Shown here: positions 5,474 through 12,814 of the stretch, piece by piece
How the letters are laid out: the number at the start of each line of letters is the position of its first letter
Numbering within the stretch: the stretch's first letter is position 1
From: GWC2-56-14 sp043731355
GTDB taxonomy: Bacteria; Nitrospirota; UBA9217
Direction: 5' to 3'
Length of the DNA stretch: 16,436 nucleotides
Assembly: GCA_043731355.1 (NCBI GenBank)
Contig: JAYTJE010000053.1
Span: forward strand, 1-16,436
Notes under the pieces: generated by a model
Seen by the model: the letters and a program-made list of their open reading frames with translations, nothing else
Databases searched by the model: none
What the model was told of the DNA's origin: nothing
Position numbers and translations under genes: made by a program

Positions 5474-6682
5474 TTAGATCTTATCCAGCGCCTGTTTCAG
5501 ATCGAAGATCAGATCATCCACATCCTCCAACCCCAGCGCCAGCCGCACGAGGTTGTCCACCATACCGATGTTTTTCCTGTATTCCTCGGAATAATCAAAG
5601 AACGACATGGCCCACATCTGCGTGACCAGGCTTTCGCTGCCGCCGAGGCTCGGCGTGATCAGGAAAAGGTCGAGCGCATCGATGAACTGCCGCGTTTCCT
5701 TGTTGCCGCCCTTTACCAGGAAACTGATGACGCTGCCGAAGCCTTTCATCTGCTCCATGCCGAGTTTGTGGTCCGGGTGTGATTTAAGCGCCGGGTACCA
5801 GACCTTTTCAATCTTGGGGTGCGCTTCAAGCATCTGGGCAATGGCAAGGCCGGCCTTGTTGTGGTGCTCCATGCGCATCCCGAAGGTCTTGAGTCCGCGC
5901 TCAAGCAGGAAGCAGGTGAGCGGTCCCGGTGTTGCGCCCATCATGCGCTGCATCTTGTACAGGTCGGTCATCAAGGCATTGGAGCCGAGGCAGACGCCTG
6001 CCATCAGGTCGTTGTGGCCGCCCAGGTACTTGGTCGCCGAGTGGATGACCACGTCCACGCCCAGCTCGATCGGTTTGATGTTGTAGGGCGTTGCCAGCGT
6101 TGCGTCGATGATGGTCAGGATCTTCTTTGCTTTGGCCACCTTCACGATCGCCGGGATGTCGAGTATCCGCAGATAGGGGTTTGTGGGCGACTCCGTGAAG
6201 ATGATGTTGGTGTTCGGCTTGACCGCTTTTTCAATCGCCTCGGCAGTGGGGTCCACGATGGAGTTGTCCATGCCGAACTTGCCGAGAAAGTTTATGGCAA
6301 AGTCGCGTGTCTGGCGGTAGCAGTCGCTGGTGAAGATGATGTGGCCGCCGGGCTTCATGAAGGTCATGATGGCAAGCAGCACCGCTGACATGCCCGAGGA
6401 ATAGAGCACAGCGCGCTCGGCGCCTTCGATGGCGGCGAGCTTGCGCTCCGTCTCGATCTGGGTCGGGTTGCCGTAGCGGGCGTACTCGTGCTCGCGGATC
6501 ACCTTGCCCTGGCCCTTGGCGCGCATGAAATCCTCGACCTCATCGGCGGTGTCGAAGTAGAAGTTGGAGGTGTGCATGATCGGCGTCGAGACCGCGTGAT
6601 GCGCCTTGGGAAGGCGGCCGTTGCCGTGGATCGCGAGCGTGGAGGGTTTCCAGTTCTTTGCGTTCGAGTTCTTGTTAGACAT
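5474..6682 (-). CDS. metB: Cystathionine gamma-synthase (plant-like), PLP-dependent trans-sulfuration enzyme
   Basis: The 402 residues match the usual length of Cys/Met-metabolism PLP enzymes. Y68-A-R-Y-G-N-P-T is the PLP-phosphate/dimer motif, S95-S-G-M-S-A the phosphate-binding turn, D193 pairs with the pyridine nitrogen, and K218 in V-V-I-H-S-A-T-K-Y-L-G-G-H-N-D is the Schiff-base lysine. The wording around residues 112-131 (G-G-H-I-I-F-T-S-D-C-Y-R-Q-T-R) and 163-176 (T-E-S-P-T-N-P-Y-L-R-I-L-D-I) follows plant cystathionine gamma-synthase as I remember it, more than E. coli MetB. Plant enzymes use O-phosphohomoserine plus cysteine; bacterial ones usually O-succinyl- or O-acetyl-homoserine. 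The gene overlaps the end of thrC by eight bases, with its GAGGAG site inside thrC. Cystathionine gamma-lyase or a sulfhydrylase remain possible alternatives. Confidence 0.85.
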   Translation of the reverse strand: MSNKNSNAKNWKPSTLAIHGNGRLPKAHHAVSTPIMHTSNFYFDTADEVEDFMRAKGQGKVIREHEYARYGNPTQIETERKLAAIEGAERAVLYSSGMSAVLLAIMTFMKPGGHIIFTSDCYRQTRDFAINFLGKFGMDNSIVDPTAEAIEKAVKPNTNIIFTESPTNPYLRILDIPAIVKVAKAKKILTIIDATLATPYNIKPIELGVDVVIHSATKYLGGHNDLMAGVCLGSNALMTDLYKMQRMMGATPGPLTCFLLERGLKTFGMRMEHHNKAGLAIAQMLEAHPKIEKVWYPALKSHPDHKLGMEQMKGFGSVISFLVKGGNKETRQFIDALDLFLITPSLGGSESLVTQMWAMSFFDYSEEYRKNIGMVDNLVRLALGLEDVDDLIFDLKQALDKI

Positions 6683-8021
6683 TCTGTTCTCTCCTCTTCT
6701 TCAGGGCATTCGTGAGCGCTTCTTTGACAGCATCCACGTTTGCGGCCACCTCTATGGGTTTATTGGCGTACCGGCTCGGGAAGCCCAGTTTTTCTTCGTG
6801 ATAGTTTACCTTGAAGTCCGTGAACTTGAGCCCGTGCGCCGTGGAGATGACCACCACATGTTCGGCCCGATCGATCTTGCCTGCCTTGATGAGCTTGATC
6901 ATGGCTGCCAGGGCCACGCCCGTATGCGGGCAGTTGAACATGCCGGTCCGGTCGCCGAGCGCTGCGGCATCGGACAGCTCCTGCTCGGTCGCGTCCATGA
7001 CCATGCCGTCGAACTGTTTGATCGTGCGGATCGCTTTTTCGTAGCTTACGGGGTCGCCGATCTGGATGGCGCTGGCAAGCGTTTTTTTAGCGACCATGGG
7101 CTCGAAGGAGGCGAAGTTCTTCATATAGGAACGGTAGAGCGGGTTGGCGTTCTCCGCTTGGGCCACGACGATCCGCGGCAGCTTGGTGATGAGGCCCAGG
7201 TCGCGCATCATGAGGAGCCCCGAACCGAGCGCGGAAACGTTCCCCAGATTGCCGCCCGGGATGACGATGACGTCCGGCACCTGCCAGTCGAACTGCTGCA
7301 CGATCTCGATGCCAACGGTCTTCTGGCCTTCGATCCTGAGCGAGTTCATGGAGTTGGCCAGATAGATGGTCTCGTCCTTGGTGATCTCGCGGACGACCTT
7401 CATGCAGCCGTCGAAGTCCGTGTCGAGCGACAAAACCAAAGCGCCGTTGGCGATGGGCTGGACGAGCTGGGCCATGGAGATCTTGCCTTTCGGCAGAAGC
7501 ACGATGGACTGGATGCCGGCGGCAGCGCAGTAGACCGCAAGGGCGGCCGACGTGTCGCCGGTTGAAGCACAGGCGACCGCCTGGATCGGCGCGCCTTCGC
7601 TAATCATCTGCTTGACCTGCGATACCAGCACGGTCATTCCTAAATCTTTAAAGGATCCGCTGTGGGAATTGCCGCAGAGTTTGACCCAGAGGTTGTCCAC
7701 GCCGACGAGCTTGCCGAAACGCTCGGCCCAGAAGAGGTTGCTGCCGCCTTCATAGAGCGAGACGATATTGTTGTCGGCGATCTGCGGCAGGATCCATTCC
7801 TTCTTGCCCCAGATGCCGGAGCCGTAGGGCCACTGGGTGGATTTGTAGCGGTCCTCGAAAAGCTTCATCCACCCCAGGGCGCTGCGCTGCGCCAGGGCTT
7901 TCATATCATGTTTTACTTCGAGCAGGGAATCGCAGTTTTTGCAGCGGTAAACGATCTTGTTCAGCGGATATGTCTCGTTGCACTTTTCATTGATGCATTG
8001 GAACCAGGCTCGGTATGACAT
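6675..8021 (-). CDS. thrC: Threonine synthase, plant-type with N-terminal zinc ribbon
   Basis: It converts O-phosphohomoserine to threonine with PLP. From the chosen start the protein has 448 residues. An N-terminal ribbon has C9, C14, C27 and C30. The PLP lysine is K125 in H-S-G-S-F-K-D-L-G-M-T; C-A-S-T-G-D-T-S-A-A and P-G-G-N-L-G-N are the phosphate and cofactor loops. Long stretches (N-L-F-W-A-E-R-F-G-K, K-I-S-M-A-Q-L-V-Q-P-I-A-N-G-A) match plant threonine synthase almost word for word from memory. The open frame extends to 8087, but the ATG at 8021 has GAGGA seven bases upstream and begins M-S-Y-R-A-W-F, as expected for the family. It is the first gene of the thrC-metB operon and has its own promoter. 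Confidence 0.95.
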   Translation of the reverse strand: MSYRAWFQCINEKCNETYPLNKIVYRCKNCDSLLEVKHDMKALAQRSALGWMKLFEDRYKSTQWPYGSGIWGKKEWILPQIADNNIVSLYEGGSNLFWAERFGKLVGVDNLWVKLCGNSHSGSFKDLGMTVLVSQVKQMISEGAPIQAVACASTGDTSAALAVYCAAAGIQSIVLLPKGKISMAQLVQPIANGALVLSLDTDFDGCMKVVREITKDETIYLANSMNSLRIEGQKTVGIEIVQQFDWQVPDVIVIPGGNLGNVSALGSGLLMMRDLGLITKLPRIVVAQAENANPLYRSYMKNFASFEPMVAKKTLASAIQIGDPVSYEKAIRTIKQFDGMVMDATEQELSDAAALGDRTGMFNCPHTGVALAAMIKLIKAGKIDRAEHVVVISTAHGLKFTDFKVNYHEEKLGFPSRYANKPIEVAANVDAVKEALTNALKKRREQNV

Positions 8022-8077
8022 GGCTTTATCCTCAGGTGTTCGTATTCGTCGGCAACGCAGCTTCAGAAACAGCGTGA

Positions 8078-8107
8078 AATATAGCATACTGGCAAGTCAA
8101 TAATCAA
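8078..8107 (-). promoter_or_regulatory. Promoter of thrC-metB
   Basis: On the minus strand TTGATT (8102-8107) is followed by 18 bases and TATATT (8078-8083). Transcription would begin near 8071, about 50 bases before the thrC ATG at 8021. The same hexamers drive the flavoprotein operon at 3262-3290. Confidence 0.55.
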
Positions 8108-8130
8108 TGCAAAAAAGGCGGTAAATCGGG

Positions 8131-8165
8131 GTGAATGGTGAAGGGTGAAAGGTGAAGGGTGAGGC
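8131..8165 (+). repeat. Five in-phase heptamers (GTGAAGG type)
   Basis: GTGAATG, GTGAAGG, GTGAAAG, GTGAAGG and GTGAGGC follow head to tail, just upstream of the ychJ promoter and between two divergent transcription units. This could be a tandem protein-binding site or simple slippage; similar strings occur in intergenic regions of many environmental genomes. Confidence 0.7.
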
Positions 8166-8180
8166 ATGGGGCAAAATCAT

Positions 8181-8209
8181 TTGACAGGCAAAGTGGCACA
8201 TGTTATACA
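8181..8209 (+). promoter_or_regulatory. Near-consensus sigma70 promoter of ychJ
   Basis: A perfect TTGACA (8181-8186) is followed by exactly 17 bases and TATACA (8204-8209), with an extended -10 TGT just before it. The start site would be near 8216, leaving a leader of about 27 bases that contains the AAGGAG ribosome site. Confidence 0.8.
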
Positions 8210-8242
8210 AGAACACGTTTCATTACTCAAAAGGAGTAAACT

Positions 8243-8731
8243 ATGGATCTTTGTCCCTGCGGTTCAAACGTGGCCTACGATAACTGCTGCCATCCGTTGA
8301 TCAAGGGGGAGCAGCCGGCAAAGACTGCGGAACAGCTCATGCGTTCCCGGTACAGCGCTTATGTGAAAAAGGAAATGGCCTATCTGAGCTCGTCGCTCCA
8401 CCCTGACCACCGGGCCGACTATGATGAAGCGAGCAGCCGCGAATGGTCGGAGCGGGCCCAGTGGCACGGATTCGATATTGTCAAAACGTTCAAAGGCGGT
8501 CCCGAGGACCGTGAAGGCCAGGTGGAGTTCATAGCGTCCTATACTGAAAGCGGCGTCAGAACGGACCACCATGAGCTGTCATCGTTCAAGAAAGAGGGTG
8601 GCACCTGGTACTTTACGGTTGGGAAAAACCTCCCGCCGAAGCAGGTCGTGAACGCCGCTCCCAAGGTTGGCCGGAACGACCCCTGCACGTGCGGCAGCGG
8701 CAAGAAGTCCAAAAAGTGCTGCGGAAAATGA
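8243..8731 (+). CDS. ychJ: YchJ family protein with two SEC-C-like cysteine motifs
   Basis: The 162-residue protein matches the usual YchJ layout. It starts with C4-P-C-G-S...Y-D-N-C-C-H-P, a zinc-binding SEC-C-like motif. The core runs through A-E-Q-L-M-R-S-R-Y-S-A-Y-V and W-H-G-F-D-I-V, an NTF2-like fold (usual wording in the family RSRYxAYxxxxxxYLxxT). It ends with a typical SEC-C motif, G-R-N-D-P-C-T-C-G-S-G-K-K-S-K-K-C-C-G-K. SEC-C tails in SecA bind zinc and SecB/ribosome; the function of YchJ itself is not established. The start has AAGGAG seven bases upstream and a strong promoter in front, so it is probably well expressed. Confidence 0.92.
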   Translation: MDLCPCGSNVAYDNCCHPLIKGEQPAKTAEQLMRSRYSAYVKKEMAYLSSSLHPDHRADYDEASSREWSERAQWHGFDIVKTFKGGPEDREGQVEFIASYTESGVRTDHHELSSFKKEGGTWYFTVGKNLPPKQVVNAAPKVGRNDPCTCGSGKKSKKCCGK

Positions 8732-8736
8732 GCCTA

Positions 8737-8765
8737 ATTGCGGAATTCGAATTGCGGATTGCGGA
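8737..8765 (+). repeat. Triple ATTGCGGA repeat
   Basis: ATTGCGGA occurs at 8737-8744, 8751-8758 and 8758-8765 (the last two share a base), six bases after the ychJ stop. A GAATTC palindrome lies between copies one and two. It is one of several short repeat families in the intergenic spaces of this window. Confidence 0.6.
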
Positions 8766-8806
8766 ATGAACATCGGATCCAAAACATGAAAAAGGAAATA
8801 TAGAAG

Positions 8807-9115
8807 ATGCAGAAATTGAAGATGCAGAAAAAAGATTCTGAGCAGATCAAACAGGAATTCCATCAGCGCCAGACCCGTCAGATAATCGCCATAGCGATCG
8901 CCCTGTTCGTCGTGATGCTCTGTGCCGTCCTGTATAAGCGGCCGGGAGTGCTGGGAGAATATTCAAAGGCCACGCTTTTTGGCATACAGATCGTGAGCAT
9001 CGCGTCGTTCTGGGTTTTCTCGTCCGTCAACTGGAGATGCCCCGCCTGCGAAAAATTCCTGGGCACCGATATCAACAAGCGCGGCTGCAAAAAGTGCAAG
9101 ACCCGGCTGCGATAA
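8807..9115 (+). CDS. Small membrane protein with C-terminal zinc ribbon
   Basis: The 102-residue protein is not assigned to a named family. A charged, lysine- and glutamine-rich N-terminus (1-24) is followed by two hydrophobic helices, about residues 25-43 (I-I-A-I-A-I-A-L-F-V-V-M-L-C-A) and 55-75 (A-T-L-F-G-I-Q-I-V-S-I-A-S-F-W-V-F). After the second helix comes a four-cysteine ribbon, C78-P-A-C81 and C94-K-K-C97. Both ends are thus probably cytoplasmic. The start at 8807 has AAGGA about ten bases upstream; a second ATG at 8822 is possible. It lies 75 bases after ychJ in the same direction and may share its transcript. Confidence 0.75.
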   Translation: MQKLKMQKKDSEQIKQEFHQRQTRQIIAIAIALFVVMLCAVLYKRPGVLGEYSKATLFGIQIVSIASFWVFSSVNWRCPACEKFLGTDINKRGCKKCKTRLR

Positions 9116-9150
9116 ACCCTCGCCAAGGTTGATCCTGTGTAAACCGACAC

Positions 9151-9270
9151 ACCTTTTGACACGGAAGGGGCGGACAACGACTATGATAAGGGCGGATAGG
9201 TCCTGGCAGTATCAGGTATCTTCATAGCCTTTATCCGATTTGATCCGTGTCAAAGGTTATGACCTTTTTT
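9151..9270 (+). promoter_or_regulatory. Long nested hairpin and terminator-like stem in front of yciH (candidate leader RNA)
   Basis: Three stems nest. TTTGACACGGA (9155-9165) pairs with TCCGTGTCAAA (9244-9254) and extends by ACC/GGT after a one-base bulge. GATAAGGGC (9185-9193) pairs with GCCTTTATC (9227-9235) with one G-U. GATA plus CCTG (9195-9205) pairs with CAGG plus TATC (9213-9220). The right outer arm can instead form AAAGGT-TATG-ACCTTT (9252-9267), followed by three more Ts, a weak terminator-like hairpin. The two pairings exclude each other, as in attenuators. It could also be a MITE or simply the terminator of the upstream gene. Confidence 0.45.
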
Positions 9271-9295
9271 GAATAAATATATGAGGCCGCTGGCC

Positions 9296-9655
9296 ATGAA
9301 CATTCATAAAAACTTCGCTACGGTTTATTCAACCGAACACGGCAGAATGTGCCCCGGCTGTGCCAAGCCGGCATCAGCCTGTGCCTGCAGCAAAAAGAAG
9401 GCCGGATCGCGCGGTGACGGGATCGTGCGGATCGGCAGGGAAACGAAGGGGCGCAAGGGCAAGGGCGTGACCGTGATTACCGGCGTTCCGCTCGATGAAG
9501 GCGGACTGTTCGAACTGGCCAGGCAGCTCAAGCAGAAATGCGGCACCGGCGGAACGGTCAAGGACGGCGTTATCGAGATCCAGGGAGACCAGCGGGAGCA
9601 GCTGGTCGAGATGCTGACCAAGCAGGGCTACAAAGTGAAAACCATCGACGGGTAA
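9296..9655 (+). CDS. yciH: YciH/SUI1-family translation initiation factor
   Basis: The 119-residue protein (from ATG 9296) is a bacterial eIF1/SUI1 homologue. It carries V-Y-S-T-E-H-G-R-M-C-P-G-C near the N-terminus, as many bacterial YciH proteins do; with a second C-A-C pair these cysteines may bind zinc. The SUI1 core follows: V-R-I-G-R-E-T-K-G-R-K-G-K-G-V-T-V-I-T-G, L-A-R-Q-L-K-Q-K-C-G-T-G-G-T-V-K-D, and I-E-I-Q-G-D-Q-R. eIF1 controls start-codon choice in eukaryotes; YciH affects initiation fidelity in vitro and its cellular role is less clear. GAGG at 9283-9286, nine bases before 9296, favours that start; an ATG at 9281 and a TTG at 9269 are in frame. A candidate structured leader lies just upstream. 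Confidence 0.9.
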   Translation: MNIHKNFATVYSTEHGRMCPGCAKPASACACSKKKAGSRGDGIVRIGRETKGRKGKGVTVITGVPLDEGGLFELARQLKQKCGTGGTVKDGVIEIQGDQREQLVEMLTKQGYKVKTIDG

Positions 9656-9961
9656 GGTGTGACTGGTTGAGGGGAAGGCTATGTATGTTGCAAGCTGTAT
9701 CTGTTTATATAGCTACTGCACTGACTTCGTCAACTGCACCTACAATCTTGCATCCGCGATCGATTGAACTAAGTGAGATATTATAGTTGTAACTTGCACA
9801 TGAACGTCGCGCTGACTCGTACATTAAAGTTCGTCGCGGATTAACGTCCCTGGGTCGTCTGTCAGGGCAAGTATATTCCATGCGTGGGCAATATAGTTCA
9901 ACGGTTGACGAATAACACGGCACTCGTTTCCGTCTTTACCCTACTTGCATCATTCCCGCCC
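9656..9961. other. Gene-poor stretch, nothing recognised
   Basis: I see no convincing coding frame, RNA gene or repeat here. Codon periodicity is absent, the base composition shifts from the GC-rich yciH side to an AT-richer side, and the only open frame (minus strand, about 72 codons) looks random. It marks the left edge of the AT-richer island. Confidence 0.5.
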
Positions 9962-10162
9962 CTACCTATTTAACTTTCTAATTACTTGAACAATCTTAAT
10001 TATTTCATTTGCAGCACCCACTTCCGCCATTATCGTATCCCCATTCATTACGTCTTGAGATGCGCCCACGAACAGGGTTCCGTCTTCATCTTCATATATC
10101 ATCCTTGCATTGTTAGTGTTAGGTACACATCGGGTGCTTTTTACTGTTATCGGAATATGCAT
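9962..10162 (-). CDS. Small hypothetical protein
   Basis: It has 66 residues from the preferred ATG at 10162. The protein begins M-H-I-P-I-T-V-K-S and contains M-I-Y-E-D-E-D-G-T-L-F-V-G-A-S-Q-D-V, an acidic stretch with a beta-hairpin look, then ends in a basic tail (I-R-K-L-N-R). GAGGT lies six bases before the 10162 ATG; the ATG at 10168 touches that site and is less likely. No family was recognised. It sits 41 bases downstream of the TPR lipoprotein gene and may be its last operon member. Confidence 0.5.
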   Translation of the reverse strand: MHIPITVKSTRCVPNTNNARMIYEDEDGTLFVGASQDVMNGDTIMAEVGAANEIIKIVQVIRKLNR

Positions 10163-10202
10163 ATTCATACCTCATAATAATAAAAGTGCCTATGCAAATA
10201 GA

Positions 10203-11570
10203 TTATTGCCACTGAATCCCCCGTGAATTTAAAAATTGTTGGGCATACTTGTCTCCTAACTGCGCAGCCATTTGAACGTTTTCGATAAACATCTTTTTGT
10301 TTCCCAATTTTTTATAAGCAACCGCACGATTATTGTATGCATTCACATATTTTGTATTTATCTGTATTGCTTTACTGTAATCATTGATAGCCCTTTGGTG
10401 GCTTCCTAATGCTCCATAAACAGACCCTCGATTATAATATGCCTCGGCGTAATTTGGATTCAGCTCTATCGCTTTGTTTAAATCATTCAGAGCCTGCGGA
10501 TAGTTTCCTAATGCTGCGTAGTCAGACCCTCGATTAACATATACCGCTGCATATTTCGGATCCAGTTCAATTGCTTTATTGTAATCATTGATGGCTTGCT
10601 GATAGTTTTTCATTTCGCCATAAATAATTCCGCGATTATAAAATGCACGTGCAAATTCCGGATTCAGCTCTATCGCTTTGCTTAAATCATTCAGGGCCTG
10701 TTTATAGTTTCCTAACGCACCGTAGTCAAACCCTCGATTATTATAAGCCTCTGAATATCTCGGATTCAGTTCAATTGCTTTGTTGAAATCATTGATGGCT
10801 TGCTGATAGTTTCCTAATGCGCCAGAGTTAGTCCCTCGCTTAAAATATGCTACGGCATCGTTTGGATTAAGATTTACCGTGCTATCAAAATCATTGATAG
10901 CCTGTTGGTTGTCTTCTGTGAGTTTATACTCACTCAATTGGAATACTGAGAAAGGTACTTTCTGTTTTTCCTCTTCCGGGCGAAGGGATTGGACAACGAC
11001 ATCATCAATTAAACCAACTCGTGGCGCATAGTAAAGGTGGTCTACCCCGCTATGATATCTGCCGTCAAGTGTAAAACTGACTACCTCTTCAACTTTACAA
11101 ACATCCTGAAAATCGCCAGCCTTAACTTTGTGATTTACGAATCCGATTATTTTATATCGGAATTCGTTACCCTCCGCATCAGTCATTCCCCATGTCTTAC
11201 CAACGGTCAGAGGTGCTTGTAAAATTGCCCTTGGTATGTTGCTGAATTCCAATTTAAGCGATGGATAATTGCTCCACGCAAGCTTAAGTACTGCGTCGTT
11301 TTTAACCGCAATAAGTACAACAGATGTTGTTTGGGGTGGCGCTGACTGTAATATACCGACTCGTTTTACCAGATAAGCATTATACTTGCTTGAATATTCC
11401 ACAACCTCATCTTTTATAGTTATATTAATATTATTTGGAAAAGTGTAAACCCATTGATTGCCAACCTTAAGCGGATAGTATTTTGACACATCAGCCTTAT
11501 CGGCGGCATGGCGGTCACAGCCAGAGATAAATACCGTTAAAAGCATAATCAGTAGAATTCTTTTTTTCAT
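10203..11570 (-). CDS. TPR-repeat lipoprotein
   Basis: The protein has 455 residues. A signal peptide ends in the lipobox I15-S-G-C18, and Asp at +2 would favour the inner membrane by the enterobacterial rule. Residues about 28-200 form a globular domain beginning K-Y-Y-P-L-K-V-G-N-Q-W-V-Y-T, a pattern seen at the start of many secreted lipoproteins. From about 220 to 425 come six tetratricopeptide repeats of 34 residues, each with A-Y-x-N-R-G...A-L-G-N-Y-x-Q-A-I-N-D-x-x-K-A-I-E-L-N-P. Such repeats make a protein-binding superhelix; the partner is unknown. The start has AGGAGG eight bases upstream. Units alternate between A-I-N-D-[FY] and A-L-N-D-L, pointing to a recent two-repeat duplication. 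Confidence 0.9.
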   Translation of the reverse strand: MKKRILLIMLLTVFISGCDRHAADKADVSKYYPLKVGNQWVYTFPNNINITIKDEVVEYSSKYNAYLVKRVGILQSAPPQTTSVVLIAVKNDAVLKLAWSNYPSLKLEFSNIPRAILQAPLTVGKTWGMTDAEGNEFRYKIIGFVNHKVKAGDFQDVCKVEEVVSFTLDGRYHSGVDHLYYAPRVGLIDDVVVQSLRPEEEKQKVPFSVFQLSEYKLTEDNQQAINDFDSTVNLNPNDAVAYFKRGTNSGALGNYQQAINDFNKAIELNPRYSEAYNNRGFDYGALGNYKQALNDLSKAIELNPEFARAFYNRGIIYGEMKNYQQAINDYNKAIELDPKYAAVYVNRGSDYAALGNYPQALNDLNKAIELNPNYAEAYYNRGSVYGALGSHQRAINDYSKAIQINTKYVNAYNNRAVAYKKLGNKKMFIENVQMAAQLGDKYAQQFLNSRGIQWQ

Positions 11571-11622
11571 AATATAAACCTCCTAAATATATCTTCTAGA
11601 AGTCATCAGAGTGCGTTTTCTT

Positions 11623-12138
11623 CTAGTGACCCTTTCTTTCTGCAGGAGGTGTAAACTTTTCTATACTTTCTGTGGAGCGATACCAAAGGGTGCACATATT
11701 CATAGAGGGCATAGAGTTTATCAAAATGATTGTTGTTTTATCCCCTTTCCAATTAATCCTAGTTCCCCACTGATTCTTGGCCGCTTCACCGGCACCGTAT
11801 TTGTTAATTAAATTATTTTTTATACTATCATAATCATTACAATTAAATCTTAAACTTGCCGATATAATCTTATTGTTGTCCATGTCGGCGCAATACGAGA
11901 TACTCATTATTAGCACATCATCGATGAAGCGCTTATCCCGATCACGAATGTATGTCAATAAGCCTCTATCATGGTCATCAAAGACAGGCATGTATTTGAG
12001 TCCTTGAATCCTGTTCGCATTTGCACCCCATTTAATGTCCCTGAAGCCGTCGGGTTCATTTTGAAAAGCATGGATATTGTTAAATGGCAAAAAACCGAAT
12101 ATCACTAGCAGAACAATTGCATAAGTCAGCCTTTTCAT
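11623..12138 (-). CDS. Exported hypothetical protein
   Basis: From the ATG at 12138 the protein has 171 residues and starts with a clear signal peptide (M-K-R-L-T-Y-A-I-V-L-L-V-I-F-G-F-L...A-F-Q). The open frame extends further to 12195, but only the 12138 start has AAGGAG seven bases upstream and gives a signal peptide at the very N-terminus. The mature part starts with E-P-D-G-F-R-D-I-K-W-G-A, a short motif I have seen at the same place in other small periplasmic proteins of unknown function, and has three cysteines. It lies 52 bases upstream of the TPR lipoprotein gene in the same direction, so co-expression is likely. Confidence 0.75.
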   Translation of the reverse strand: MKRLTYAIVLLVIFGFLPFNNIHAFQNEPDGFRDIKWGANANRIQGLKYMPVFDDHDRGLLTYIRDRDKRFIDDVLIMSISYCADMDNNKIISASLRFNCNDYDSIKNNLINKYGAGEAAKNQWGTRINWKGDKTTIILINSMPSMNMCTLWYRSTESIEKFTPPAERKGH

Positions 12139-12220
12139 TCTTCTTCTCCTTAGAATGGATTTCCTTTGGCTATAAGGCCAGCCACACAGCAGCACAAATG
12201 AAGCATGATGACTGCTATAA

Positions 12221-12712
12221 TTATTCTCCGCTCATCATATGGTAAAATTCCATTTGGCGTTTGTATTCCTGCTTGGTGAGATAGTTCCCACCACGCTCTT
12301 CAGTCCATACATACCACATTCCGTTTTTACTCGGCACATGAAGATTTACAATTCTGAAAACACCCTTTCTCAATGCTGGGGGCAATTTGATATCTGGCTC
12401 AGGATTCAGCCACGACAATTGCAGGTTATATGTTCTTTTTGTTTCTCCTTTTAAATCAGGGAAGATCGTTTCGATCAGAGTATTCATGTCACGTGGGCAT
12501 ACAACAACACAGGAACGCCGACCGTCTGAGACGGTAACTTGATAAAAGGTATTTTCAACAAGTCGGGGGGCAGCTATTGACACCCCTTCGACAAACACGA
12601 GAGATGAGTTTTTCTTGCTGTCATCTTTTAGCAACTGACTTAATGAAACTGCATCAGATACCGACACACCAAACACCATAAAAAAAATACATATCCTTAG
12701 AAGTGTGAGCAA
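12221..12712 (-). CDS. Exported hypothetical protein, probable TTG start
   Basis: The frame is open from an ATG at 12745 (174 codons), but that ATG has only a weak purine stretch before it. Inside the frame, AAGGAGG lies five bases before a TTG at 12712; starting there gives 163 residues and puts a signal peptide (L-T-L-L-R-I-C-I-F-F-M-V-F-G-V-S-V-S-D-A) at the N-terminus. The same AGGAGGTTTAT context precedes the TPR lipoprotein's start, supporting its use. The mature part has S-L-V-F-V-E-G-V-S-I-A-A-P, then C-V-V-V-C-P, and ends in a charged helix. No family was recognised. If the ATG is used, residues 1-11 are added. Confidence 0.65.
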   Translation of the reverse strand: MLTLLRICIFFMVFGVSVSDAVSLSQLLKDDSKKNSSLVFVEGVSIAAPRLVENTFYQVTVSDGRRSCVVVCPRDMNTLIETIFPDLKGETKRTYNLQLSWLNPEPDIKLPPALRKGVFRIVNLHVPSKNGMWYVWTEERGGNYLTKQEYKRQMEFYHMMSGE

Positions 12713-12762
12713 ATAAACCTCCTTTTTCAATATCAAGTTTTTCATTTAATCTCTACAGGTCT

Positions 12763-12793
12763 AATTCCTCGCAGCTTTGCTGCGGAACGAATT
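12763..12793. repeat. Palindromic repeat A
   Basis: GCAGC (12771-12775) pairs with GCTGC (12779-12783) around a TTT loop; TTCC (12765-12768) then pairs with GGAA (12784-12787) after a two-base bulge, and the outer AA/TT continue it. It shares its core with the palindrome at 12815-12840. Confidence 0.75.
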
Positions 12794-12814
12794 GTAAAGG
12801 GTTCTTCCGCTTGA

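Noticed and set aside
6606..7565. A 319-codon plus-strand open frame
   Set aside because: It is antisense to thrC and metB, whose active-site motifs are unambiguous.
9156..9187. Promoter TTGACA...TATGAT before yciH
   Set aside because: The spacer is 20 bases, too long for a confident sigma70 promoter, and the TTGACA is part of the hairpin arm.
9705..9923. A 72-codon minus-strand frame in the gene-poor stretch
   Set aside because: No ribosome site, no codon bias, composition of a random translation with many Tyr, Cys and Arg.
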